A stretch of DNA of 25,135 nt from an uncultured Clostridia bacterium (GTDB taxonomy: Bacteria > Bacillota_A > Clostridia > Christensenellales > UBA1242), in the NCBI GenBank assembly GCA_947629895.1, contig CANRFP010000009.1:1-25135 (forward strand). The letters are read 5' to 3'. Below the pieces are notes generated by a model that ran no database searches, had not been told where the DNA came from, and saw only the letters and a list, made by a program, of their open reading frames with translations. This document shows positions 18,770 to 24,739 of the stretch, piece by piece (position 1 is the first letter of the stretch; each line of letters opens with the position of its first letter). A program made the translations under genes and the position numbers.

Positions 18770-19438
18770 TTATCTTTTTATTGCAAAGAACAACTGATTT
18801 AACTTATTATGTCTCTTCGCCTTCTCAACAACAGCTTTTGTTATAACCTCATTTTTCAAAACAATCTTTTCGTTGTTATAGCCAAAAATGTCCTCACAAC
18901 AAATTTTCCCTATATAAAAGTTTGCCGACAAGTTTATTTTCTCCGGACTTGTCACTGTGTTTGTCTGTGCTGTTTGAATGGACACCACCTCATCGGAAAG
19001 CGTTCTTGGAAATGCCCTTTGCAAAGCTTTTTTCTTTTTTTTCATTTGAATAAAAACAACATCTTCCCCAACATCGCTCACAAACTTTGCCAAAACTTCG
19101 CATTTGTCGGTTATGATTTTTGTCATCTTTTCTTTTTGAAATTCAAGCCTTAAAACACAGCCATAGTTGTTGCAATTTTCATCCAAAACTTTCTTTCCCA
19201 GCAAACTGCTTGTTCTCTGGGCGGTGAATTGCAAAACACTGCTGTCGGCAATAACGATATATTCGCGGTTGCACATAAGCACATCTTCACTCCTAACAAA
19301 AAACTCGCTTTCGCTCTCTTCGTCAACCACATAATATCCAACTTTTTTCATAGATGAAAAATCAAGCGCAACATCCAGCACATACCCCACGCATTTGCCA
19401 GCACTCTTGTCCAAGACAATTTTTGAAATGTTATCCAT
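18770..19438 (-). CDS. PRC-barrel-like domain protein
   Basis: A 222-residue cytoplasmic protein without signal peptide or membrane segment. It appears to contain two tandem PRC-barrel-like beta units: about residues 1-70 (ISKIVLDKSAGKCVGYVLDV) and 80-135 (LLGKKVLDENCNNYGCVLRL). A C-terminal segment (FYIGKICCEDIFGYNNEKIV then LKNEVITKAVVEKAKRHNKL) is like those in Clostridial PRC-barrel proteins. A short basic run (KKKKK) lies near residue 140. PRC-barrel proteins serve in RNA processing, photosynthetic reaction centres and sporulation-related functions, so no precise role can be given. The start is set at ATG 19436-19438 because GGAGG lies 4 nt upstream; the longer frame to 19477 lacks this. 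It is divergent from the DUF1858 gene. Confidence 0.7.
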   Translation of the reverse strand: MDNISKIVLDKSAGKCVGYVLDVALDFSSMKKVGYYVVDEESESEFFVRSEDVLMCNREYIVIADSSVLQFTAQRTSSLLGKKVLDENCNNYGCVLRLEFQKEKMTKIITDKCEVLAKFVSDVGEDVVFIQMKKKKKALQRAFPRTLSDEVVSIQTAQTNTVTSPEKINLSANFYIGKICCEDIFGYNNEKIVLKNEVITKAVVEKAKRHNKLNQLFFAIKR

Positions 19439-19502
19439 CAGTCCTCCGCCTATTATTGTGATATGTTTGCAGCACAAAATTTATGACAAACATTCTTGGC
19501 AG

Positions 19503-19531
19503 TTGACAAACCCTTGTCAAAGTGTTAAAAT
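19503..19531 (+). promoter_or_regulatory. promoter of the DUF1858 gene with an operator-like palindrome
   Basis: TTGACA (19503-19508) and TAAAAT (19526-19531) are separated by 17 bp. The arms TTGACAA (19503-19509) and TTGTCAA (19514-19520) form a perfect 7-bp inverted repeat with a 4-bp centre covering the -35 box and half the spacer. The other arm provides a TTGACA on the minus strand, so the same site could serve the divergent PRC-barrel gene, although no good -10 was found for that direction. Confidence 0.75.
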
Positions 19532-19550
19532 ATGCTTTGCGAGGTGAAAA

Positions 19551-19763
19551 ATGAAAAAAACAAAATTGGTCAAAAAACCATACACAAAGGAAATGACAAT
19601 AGGTGAAATATTAAAAAGCAATCCAAATTTGGAAGAAGTTTTCTTGGGATTTGGGATGCATTGCGTTGCTTGCCCTGTCAGCCAAATGGAAACGGTTGAA
19701 GAAGCAAGCGTTGTGCATGGCGTTGATGTGGAGTTTCTTCTAAAAAAATTGAACGAAGCTTAA
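19551..19763 (+). CDS. DUF1858 (hybrid-cluster-protein-associated disulfide) domain protein
   Basis: A 70-residue protein that is almost entirely one DUF1858 domain: MTIGEILKSNPNLEEVFLGF, then GMHCVACPVSQMETVEEAS, then a C-terminal helix HGVDVEFLLKKLNEA. The CxxC pair (C42/C45 region) with its preceding Gly-Met-His is the family hallmark, suggesting a redox or metal-related role, but the exact function is unknown for the family. The SD is GAGGTG, 5-10 nt before ATG. It has its own promoter and is followed 2 bp later by a terminator, so it is monocistronic. Confidence 0.9.
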   Translation: MKKTKLVKKPYTKEMTIGEILKSNPNLEEVFLGFGMHCVACPVSQMETVEEASVVHGVDVEFLLKKLNEA

Positions 19764-19765
19764 AG

Positions 19766-19789
19766 AAACTGCAATAAAGCAGTTTTTTT
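19766..19789 (+). terminator. intrinsic terminator of the DUF1858 gene
   Basis: AAACTGC and GCAGTTT form a perfect 7-bp stem with loop AATAAA, followed by further T. Its sequence is almost the same as the terminator at 20437-20464. Confidence 0.85.
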
Positions 19790-19809
19790 ATTTATTTAAA
19801 AATTGACTA

Positions 19810-19838
19810 TTGACAACAAAATGCAACAATGTTATAAT
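19810..19838 (+). promoter_or_regulatory. full-consensus sigma-A promoter
   Basis: TTGACA (19810-19815) and TATAAT (19833-19838) have a 17-bp spacer, a perfect match at both boxes. It drives the 191-residue gene at 19861, whose SD GGAG is at 19851-19854. Confidence 0.92.
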
Positions 19839-19860
19839 CACCATATAAAAGGAGAAAAAC

Positions 19861-20436
19861 ATGGACGAAACATTTAAAGAAATTCCAAATGAAATAATAC
19901 TTTTGTCTTATTATCAAGCATACCGCCAAGTTTACGGTTATTTTGGAAAATTTAATGCGCCAACACTCTACTATCTTCCACACGGAATCCCAAATTTGTT
20001 TGAGTATCTTTTAAACACAAAAAAGCAGTTTGAAATTTACAACAATCTTTGCGGCGTGCAAAATGAAAGGGTTGAAAAGAAAATACAATTCTGCGAATCC
20101 TTTCATGGTTCTTTGGCGGAAGAGTTTGAAAAATTGGAAGCAATCGACAAAGAATATGATGCAAAACACCACAAACTTCAAAAACTTTGGAACTTTGTTA
20201 CTTCTTTCAACAGCAATTTAAAGAAAAATTCAAATGAAGCCAATATGAGAATATTTCAAGAAGGAAAACCAATAGGCAGAACCTTTGTGGATGACCATAT
20301 ATTTGCATCAAAAAATTTGGTGTTTGGAATTCATAAAAGAGATTGGGGAGATGAACTCAGAGTTGCTTACACAGAAAACGATAAACAAACATATGACAAT
20401 CTGTTTGGCAAAACAAATTCAAAAACAAAAATTTAA
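19861..20436 (+). CDS. hypothetical protein, 191 residues
   Basis: I do not recognise this protein. It has no signal peptide or membrane helix. The first 45 residues are rich in aromatic residues (ILLSYYQAYRQVYGYFGKF). Residues 55-125 are charged and helical, with possible coiled-coil character (ERVEKKIQFCESFHGSLAEE, then EKLEAIDKEYDAKHHKLQKL). The C-terminus (about 135-185) is a mixed segment with IGRTFVDDHIFASKNLVFGI. The gene has a perfect consensus promoter and a good SD (AAAGGAG), so it is probably well expressed. It is flanked by two nearly identical terminators, and its 3' end is convergent with hflX. Confidence 0.85.
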   Translation: MDETFKEIPNEIILLSYYQAYRQVYGYFGKFNAPTLYYLPHGIPNLFEYLLNTKKQFEIYNNLCGVQNERVEKKIQFCESFHGSLAEEFEKLEAIDKEYDAKHHKLQKLWNFVTSFNSNLKKNSNEANMRIFQEGKPIGRTFVDDHIFASKNLVFGIHKRDWGDELRVAYTENDKQTYDNLFGKTNSKTKI

Positions 20437-20464
20437 AAAAAACTGCAATAAAACAGTTTTTTTT
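20437..20464. terminator. bidirectional terminator between the 191-residue gene and hflX
   Basis: ACTG and CAGT pair around loop CAATAAAA. The stem continues with A's on the left and T's on the right, so either strand ends in a T run. It occupies the whole 29-bp gap between the two convergent genes. Confidence 0.8.
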
Positions 20465-20465
20465 G

Positions 20466-21542
20466 TTAATTTAAAGCATTTTTTATCACTTTTTTCAACT
20501 TTTCAGCATTTTCTTTGTCTTTTGTGTTAAAAAGTATTTCATTTTTCTTTATTTCAATAGGCTTGTTTAAAAGGTCGCTTTTGTTCAAAATAACAAGGCG
20601 ATTTTTTGTTGCCCCAAGTTCATCCAAAATGTCATTTGTGATTTTGATATTCTTTTTATAAAAAGCATCGGAAACATCAACAACATGCAAAATCAAATCT
20701 GCATTCTTCACTTCCTCCAAAGTGGAAGAAAAACTCTCAACAAGTTCGTGTGGCAGTTTGCTGATAAATCCAACCGTGTCAGTTAAAAGGCAAAATTCGC
20801 CGCCATCCAAATACAACCTTCTGCTTGTGGTGTCCAGCGTTGCAAAAAGTTTGTCATCGGCATATATGCTCTCTTTTGTTAACATATTGAAAATTGAACT
20901 TTTGCCCGCATTGGTGTATCCGCCCAAAACCACACTTTTAATTCCACCTTTTTGGCGCAAAAGTTTGTTTTGATTGCGGCTGTTTTTAATCTTTTCAATT
21001 TCCGCTTGAAGTGAAACAATTTCTTTTTCAAGTTTTCGGCGGTCTAATTCCAATTTGGTTTCGCCCGGCCCACGCATGCCTGCCCCCTTGCCACCAAATC
21101 TGCCCGCACTGCCCTGCAAAGAAGAAAGTCGGGTTAAAAGATAGCGGTTTTGAGCAAGTTTAACCTCAATTTTTCCTTCGCTGGACTTTGCGTTCATGGC
21201 AAAAATGTCAATGATAAGCAAAATTCTGTCCAACACTTTAATTCCAAGTTCCTCAGACAAATTCCTCAGTTGTGAGCCCGTGAGTTTAAAGTCCACAACA
21301 AGGCAGTCACAAGGATTCTCAGCCAAATAATCCTTAACCTCTTGCAGTTTGCCGCTGCCCATAATGGTTCGCCTATTGAAAGCATCAAGGCTTTGGCTAA
21401 ATATTTTTTCAACTTGCAAACCCGCTGAAAAACACAGCCTGCCAATTTCAGCAAACTGATAATCTTTGTCCTCATCTTTGCTTAGAGGGCAGAATATGAT
21501 TGCTTTTTCAATTTCGTCTTTTGTTTCAAAAATCTGTTTCAT
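20466..21542 (-). CDS. hflX: GTPase HflX
   Basis: HflX is a ribosome-binding GTPase that splits stalled or hibernating 70S ribosomes under stress. The protein has 358 residues. It shows the HflX N-terminal domain (EKAIIFCPLSKDEDKDY), the family signature FGGKGAGMRGPGETKLELDR with a following helical linker, and a G domain: G1 GYTNAGKS at 208-215 (K214), G3 DTVGF, and G4 NKSD. It ends right after the G domain and so is shorter than E. coli HflX (about 426), lacking most of the C-terminal domain. No SD precedes the ATG, and the promoter at 21550-21578 would start transcription at the ATG, suggesting a leaderless message. Confidence 0.96.
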   Translation of the reverse strand: MKQIFETKDEIEKAIIFCPLSKDEDKDYQFAEIGRLCFSAGLQVEKIFSQSLDAFNRRTIMGSGKLQEVKDYLAENPCDCLVVDFKLTGSQLRNLSEELGIKVLDRILLIIDIFAMNAKSSEGKIEVKLAQNRYLLTRLSSLQGSAGRFGGKGAGMRGPGETKLELDRRKLEKEIVSLQAEIEKIKNSRNQNKLLRQKGGIKSVVLGGYTNAGKSSIFNMLTKESIYADDKLFATLDTTSRRLYLDGGEFCLLTDTVGFISKLPHELVESFSSTLEEVKNADLILHVVDVSDAFYKKNIKITNDILDELGATKNRLVILNKSDLLNKPIEIKKNEILFNTKDKENAEKLKKVIKNALN

Positions 21543-21549
21543 ATCAAAA

Positions 21550-21578
21550 TATTAACAAAAAAATATGCAAAAAGTCAA
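21550..21578 (-). promoter_or_regulatory. hflX promoter, apparently giving a leaderless mRNA
   Basis: TTGACT (21573-21578) and TTAATA (21550-21555) have a 17-bp spacer. Transcription would begin about 7 nt beyond the -10 box, at about 21543, essentially on the A of the hflX ATG. The -35 box lies in the loop region of the terminator hairpin for the upstream lipoprotein gene. Confidence 0.55.
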
Positions 21579-21590
21579 TTTTTTGCATAT
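21556..21590 (-). terminator. AT-rich terminator of the small lipoprotein gene
   Basis: Perfect 11-base arms ATATGCAAAAA (21580-21590, read on minus) and TTTTTGCATAT (21563-21573) are separated by 6 nt and followed by seven T. It has only two GC pairs, but length and T run make termination plausible. It sits 21 bp after the lipoprotein stop. Confidence 0.6.
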
Positions 21591-21611
21591 AAAAACGTTT
21601 TTTTTGATTTT

Positions 21612-22277
21612 TTATTCACTTTTTGTTAAAACTGAGCCATCTTTTGTGGAAATGATAACTGAATAATCTTTGCCATCAACATTGAAAATTGTAAAGCACC
21701 AATAGGTGTCATCAGGGTTGTTTTTTCTTTTGTCCAAAATTCTCAAATAGCATTCCCCGTTCAAAGTTGTAAACTTTTTCTTTTCCAATATTTTTCCTTC
21801 AAGTTCTCTGCTGGCAATTTCAATCGCTTTTTTGCTGTCCACTTCAAAGTCGTTGGAAACTGGATATAGGTTCACCTCTTCTCCAAAGGTGAGCGTAATC
21901 ACCTCCTGCCCTGTGAGCTTTCTTTCCAAATCCACCATATAAGCGCCGTTGTTCAAGTTCAACAGAGCTTCAATTTCTTGCTGCTCGCCGTCAATTGAGA
22001 GCGTCACCTTTTTAATTTCGTCAGAGCTTGTTTGGTTTAGACTCAATGTTAAAAGACAAAAATCAACATTCTCGCCACTTTTGCCATCAACCTTATAATC
22101 TTTTTCTCTTTGCCCATAAGAAATTGAAGCAGTGAAGTTTTCGCTCTCCCCATAATAATAAACTTCCGTCACCTCGGACATGTTTTCTCGCACAAGTTTA
22201 AGTGTGTCAACGCCGCAGCCAAAGCACGTCACGCAAATTGCCGCAAGCAAACATCCTAAAAAAATTTTCTTTTTCAT
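21612..22277 (-). CDS. small lipoprotein with PepSY-like C-terminus
   Basis: A 221-residue exported protein. The start is fixed at ATG 22275-22277 by a perfect AGGAGG 5 nt upstream. The signal peptide is MKKKIFLGCLLAAICVTC followed by FGC; the likely lipidated cysteine is the one before GVD, although the lipobox CFGC is not typical. The segment GCGVD also follows the signal peptide of the giant lipoprotein. The mature part is beta-rich (TASISYGQREKDYKV, KKVTLSIDGEQQEIEALLNL). The end (SKKAIEIASRELEGKI to YSVIISTKDGSVLTKSE) resembles a PepSY-type fold, a guess based on pattern. It is divergent from fba. Confidence 0.8.
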   Translation of the reverse strand: MKKKIFLGCLLAAICVTCFGCGVDTLKLVRENMSEVTEVYYYGESENFTASISYGQREKDYKVDGKSGENVDFCLLTLSLNQTSSDEIKKVTLSIDGEQQEIEALLNLNNGAYMVDLERKLTGQEVITLTFGEEVNLYPVSNDFEVDSKKAIEIASRELEGKILEKKKFTTLNGECYLRILDKRKNNPDDTYWCFTIFNVDGKDYSVIISTKDGSVLTKSE

Positions 22278-22300
22278 AAAACCTCCTAAAATTTTTGGAC

Positions 22301-22309
22301 AATATAACA
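22301..22309 (-). promoter_or_regulatory. candidate extended -10 promoter of the small lipoprotein gene
   Basis: TGTTATATT on the minus strand fits an extended -10 (TGN then TATATT). No good -35 is found 17 bp upstream, where TTAGGG lies. It is back to back with the fba promoter. Confidence 0.4.
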
Positions 22310-22315
22310 ATATGT

Positions 22316-22343
22316 TTGTTTTTCCCTAAAAATGTGATAAAAT
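22316..22343 (+). promoter_or_regulatory. fba promoter with extended -10
   Basis: TTGTTT (22316-22321) and TAAAAT (22338-22343) are 16 bp apart, and TGA just before the -10 gives an extended -10 element. An SD GGAGG (22363-22367) follows before ATG 22374. Confidence 0.6.
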
Positions 22344-22373
22344 AAGACAGCAAACACAATTTGGAGGAAAAAT

Positions 22374-23294
22374 ATGAAAAACTTAAATTTTTATTTTAAA
22401 GATTGTCTCAAAAATGGCTATTGCATTGGCGCCTACAATTTCAATAATTTGGAAACATTAAAAGGAATTTGCCTTGGCTGTCAAAAAACAAATTCCCCTG
22501 CCATTGTCGCTTTGAGCGAAGGCGCTTTTTCCTATTTGGGCGAAAATTTTATTAAAAACACTTTTGAAAGTGCAAAAAAGGAATATAAAATTCCACTTTT
22601 TTTGCATTTGGATCACGGAAAAAGTTTTGAAATTTGCAAAAAAGCAGTTGACTTGGGCTTTGACAGCGTTATGATTGATGCAAGCGCTTTGCCTTTTGAG
22701 GAGAACGTTAAACTCACAAAAAAAGTTGTCTCTTATGCCCACAAAAAAGGAGTTTTTGTTGAGGCAGAACTTGGCGTTTTGTCTGGCGTTGAGGACACTG
22801 TTAGCGCCGAAGAGGACCGTTTCACAAATCCTCAAAAAGCAAAAGAATTTGTTGAGAAAACAGGCTGCGACACTTTGGCTGTTTCAATCGGCACAAGTCA
22901 TGGCGCTTACAAATATAAAGGCGAACAAAAAATCCACTTTGATGTTCTCAAAAAGATTGAGGCAGAAATTCCAAACACGCCTCTTGTCCTTCACGGAGCA
23001 TCAAGCGTGCCACAAGAATATGTTGCAACAATAAATGAATTTGGCGGAAATATAAAAGGCGCAAACGGAACAAATGAGACCACACTCAAAACCCTTGCAA
23101 CAAAGCACCACATTTTTAAGATTAACACCGACACCGACATACGCCTTTGCTACACAGCAACCCTGCGAAAATTTTTAAAAGAAAACCCTGATGTGTTCGA
23201 CCCAAGAAAACCAAATGGAAAAATTATTGAAGAAATTTCAAAACTTATTGAGCACAAAAACAAAAAAGTTTTTATGAGTGAAAATAAAAAATAG
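22374..23294 (+). CDS. fba: class II fructose-1,6-bisphosphate aldolase
   Basis: Zinc-dependent aldolase of glycolysis and gluconeogenesis, which cleaves fructose-1,6-bisphosphate to DHAP and glyceraldehyde-3-phosphate in the cytoplasm. The protein has 306 residues, the typical length of the shorter class II enzymes. Visible motifs are HLDHG (H78, D80, H81; zinc and catalytic region), SVMIDASALPFEEN, EAELG (130-134), AVSIGTSHGAYK with H176, and VLHGAS with H207 as zinc ligand. The C-terminal phosphate-binding segment is KINTDTDIRLCYTATLRKFL. The substrate could in principle be tagatose-bisphosphate; the general family is certain, the exact sugar less so. It is a single gene with its own promoter, and its TAG stop codon lies in the terminator stem. 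Confidence 0.93.
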   Translation: MKNLNFYFKDCLKNGYCIGAYNFNNLETLKGICLGCQKTNSPAIVALSEGAFSYLGENFIKNTFESAKKEYKIPLFLHLDHGKSFEICKKAVDLGFDSVMIDASALPFEENVKLTKKVVSYAHKKGVFVEAELGVLSGVEDTVSAEEDRFTNPQKAKEFVEKTGCDTLAVSIGTSHGAYKYKGEQKIHFDVLKKIEAEIPNTPLVLHGASSVPQEYVATINEFGGNIKGANGTNETTLKTLATKHHIFKINTDTDIRLCYTATLRKFLKENPDVFDPRKPNGKIIEEISKLIEHKNKKVFMSENKK

Positions 23295-23316
23295 CATCAA
23301 AAATGCTATTTTTTTT
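23286..23316. terminator. terminator between convergent fba and walJ
   Basis: AAAAAATAGCAT pairs with ATGCTATTTTTT around loop CAAAA, followed by further T. A-rich and T-rich flanks make it usable from both strands. The fba stop codon TAG is in the left arm. Confidence 0.85.
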
Positions 23317-23364
23317 AATTTTTTTGCGTTTTTTTGCTATTTTTCATTATTTTTTATCATTTTT
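23309..23364. repeat. second array of phased T tracts at the fba/walJ junction
   Basis: T runs centred near 23312, 23322, 23332, 23342, 23352 and 23362 are 5-8 bases long with about 10-bp spacing. The array runs from the terminator into the last codons of the walJ gene, so the lysine-rich C-terminus of that protein (KNDKK) partly follows the pattern. Confidence 0.6.
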
Positions 23365-24141
23365 AATTCTAAACAAAGTTGTTGGCTCTGTTAGGGCAAC
23401 ATCAATTCTAAACCCCTCCCCTTCATTAAAGCCATGCGTTTCAAGAAGTTTTGTTATGTAAGAAAACGCAAATTCTGGCGAGTTGTTTTCTTTGCTTAAA
23501 TGTGAAAGCACAATTTGTCTTGTGCCGGAGGAGACCAGCCTTTCAATCATCTCTTCACTTGCATCATTTGACAAATGCCCATTTTTGCCCGCAATTCGCA
23601 TTCTTAAACTGAGAGGATATTTTTCACAATTCCTAAGCATGGAAATGTCATGATTTGCCTCCAAATAGACAAGTTGGCTGCCTTTTATTTTGTTGTAAAT
23701 CTCATCAGTTGTGTGCCCCAAGTCTGTGACAATGCTTATTCTTTTGTCCCCTTCCGAAATTGAAAATCCAAAACATTTCACATCGTGCGGAACTTCAACA
23801 GGGTCAACCACCAAATCTTTAATTGCAAAAGTGCCGGTGAAGATTTTTTTGTTTTTATCAACAACTTTTTCAAGTTTGTCATACATGCCCGCCCAAACAT
23901 CGTTGTGTGCAAACACGGGCAAATCGTATTTTTTGCTGAAAATGTTTATGCCCTTAATGTGGTCTGTGTGCTCATGCGTAACCACAATTCCGTCAAGTTG
24001 TTCGCCACTAATTCCAAGCAGCGAAAGCCTGTTTTCCGTTTCTTTGCATGAAAGACCATCATCCACGATTATGCGTGCATTTTCACTTTCAATATATGTC
24101 AAATTGCCGTCGCTGCCCGATGAAAGATTTATAACTCTCAT
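23347..24141 (-). CDS. walJ: MBL-fold metallohydrolase, WalJ/YycJ family
   Basis: A 264-residue metallo-beta-lactamase-fold enzyme. Metal-binding motifs: THEHTDH (H56, H58, D60, H61), then HDVKCFGFSI, VTDLGHT, LEANHD and GHLSN, ending with LSHLSKENN. This set and length fit the WalJ (YycJ) family, which in B. subtilis is linked to the WalRK cell-wall regulon and has been associated with DNA metabolism and exonuclease activity. No walRK genes are in this window. The start is chosen at ATG 24139-24141 (MRVINLSSGSDGN). A GTG two codons upstream exists, but it sits directly against the -10 box. No SD is visible; the promoter predicts a leaderless transcript. Confidence 0.88.
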   Translation of the reverse strand: MRVINLSSGSDGNLTYIESENARIIVDDGLSCKETENRLSLLGISGEQLDGIVVTHEHTDHIKGINIFSKKYDLPVFAHNDVWAGMYDKLEKVVDKNKKIFTGTFAIKDLVVDPVEVPHDVKCFGFSISEGDKRISIVTDLGHTTDEIYNKIKGSQLVYLEANHDISMLRNCEKYPLSLRMRIAGKNGHLSNDASEEMIERLVSSGTRQIVLSHLSKENNSPEFAFSYITKLLETHGFNEGEGFRIDVALTEPTTLFRIKNDKK

Positions 24142-24147
24142 ATGCAC

Positions 24148-24177
24148 ATTTTAACACATTTTCAAATGAAAAGTCAA
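24148..24177 (-). promoter_or_regulatory. walJ promoter, apparently leaderless
   Basis: TTGACT (24172-24177) and TAAAAT (24148-24153) are 18 bp apart, with TGT before the -10 as extended element. The expected start, about 7 nt downstream of the -10, is on or next to the A of ATG 24141. Confidence 0.6.
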
Positions 24178-24201
24178 CCACCAACAAATTATCAAAAAAA
24201 T

Positions 24202-24232
24202 AAAAAAATAAGAAGCGATTAAACTTCTTATT
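24202..24232 (-). terminator. terminator of the 130-residue hypothetical gene
   Basis: Perfect 9-bp arms AATAAGAAG (24224-24232 on minus) and CTTCTTATT (24207-24215), with an 8-nt loop, are followed by a T run. The gene's TAA stop lies in the left arm. Confidence 0.85.
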
Positions 24233-24620
24233 TTCCGCCTTTCCCCTCTTCCGCTCTTTCAATTTCTTTATCAAAATGCTTTTCAAATGAGTCTATCTGA
24301 GCCGTCAATTCTTGATATGTTTTGTCATCAAAACGTCCAACAGTCTTTGCAAAACTTTTTGCTGATTTGTTGTTAAGTTCGCCAAAATTAAACGTTCCCG
24401 AAGAGAAGTGATGTAAAGTTGGAAAGATAATTTGTCTTACATACTCTGTGCAAACTTCTTTTGTCAGCCTTTCTTTTTCACTACTAGAAATAAGATTTGA
24501 TGATTGGCAAAGTTCAAAGAAATCTTTTCCATAACCTCTATACAAAAACCTTATCCTTGTTAACCTTTCTTGCTCTGTCATGCCCTTTCTAAGAAAACAT
24601 TGTAAATTTATTTTATCCAT
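24228..24620 (-). CDS. hypothetical helical protein, 130 residues
   Basis: I do not recognise this protein. It has no signal peptide or membrane helix. It is strongly charged and predicted helical, for example TEQERLTRIRFLYRGYGKDF and EKERLTKEVCTEYVRQIIFP, with an acidic/basic C-terminus (EKHFDKEIERAEEGKGGK). The start at 24620 is supported by SD GGAGG 5 nt upstream. It has a strong promoter and its own terminator, so it is a real expressed single gene between uvrA and walJ. Confidence 0.85.
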   Translation of the reverse strand: MDKINLQCFLRKGMTEQERLTRIRFLYRGYGKDFFELCQSSNLISSSEKERLTKEVCTEYVRQIIFPTLHHFSSGTFNFGELNNKSAKSFAKTVGRFDDKTYQELTAQIDSFEKHFDKEIERAEEGKGGK

Positions 24621-24646
24621 AATAACCTCCGCTTAATGTCTTTTTC

Positions 24647-24675
24647 ATTCTATCATGTTTATTCCATCTTGTCAA
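24647..24675 (-). promoter_or_regulatory. promoter of the 130-residue hypothetical gene
   Basis: TTGACA (24670-24675) and TAGAAT (24647-24652) have a 17-bp spacer and an extended -10 TGA. The SD GGAGG is at 24626-24630. Confidence 0.8.
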
Positions 24676-24710
24676 TACCCATTTTTGAAATTTATGCCAT
24701 TTTTTTAATC

Positions 24711-24739
24711 AAAAAAGAGAAGTTTTCACTCCCCTTTTT
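24711..24739 (-). terminator. probable uvrA terminator overlapping its stop codon
   Basis: On the minus strand AAAAAGGGGAG and CTTCTCTTTTTT pair over 11 positions if two G-U pairs are allowed, and the stem ends in a T run. The uvrA TGA stop is in the loop. This is moderate evidence because of the wobble pairs. Confidence 0.5.

Noticed and set aside
19439..19477. Extended start of the PRC-barrel gene (MCCKHITIIGGGL)
   Set aside because: No SD upstream of it, while the internal ATG at 19436-19438 has GGAGG at proper distance.
24142..24147. GTG start of walJ two codons before the ATG
   Set aside because: It lies directly next to the -10 box and upstream of the predicted transcription start, so it could not be in the message from this promoter.
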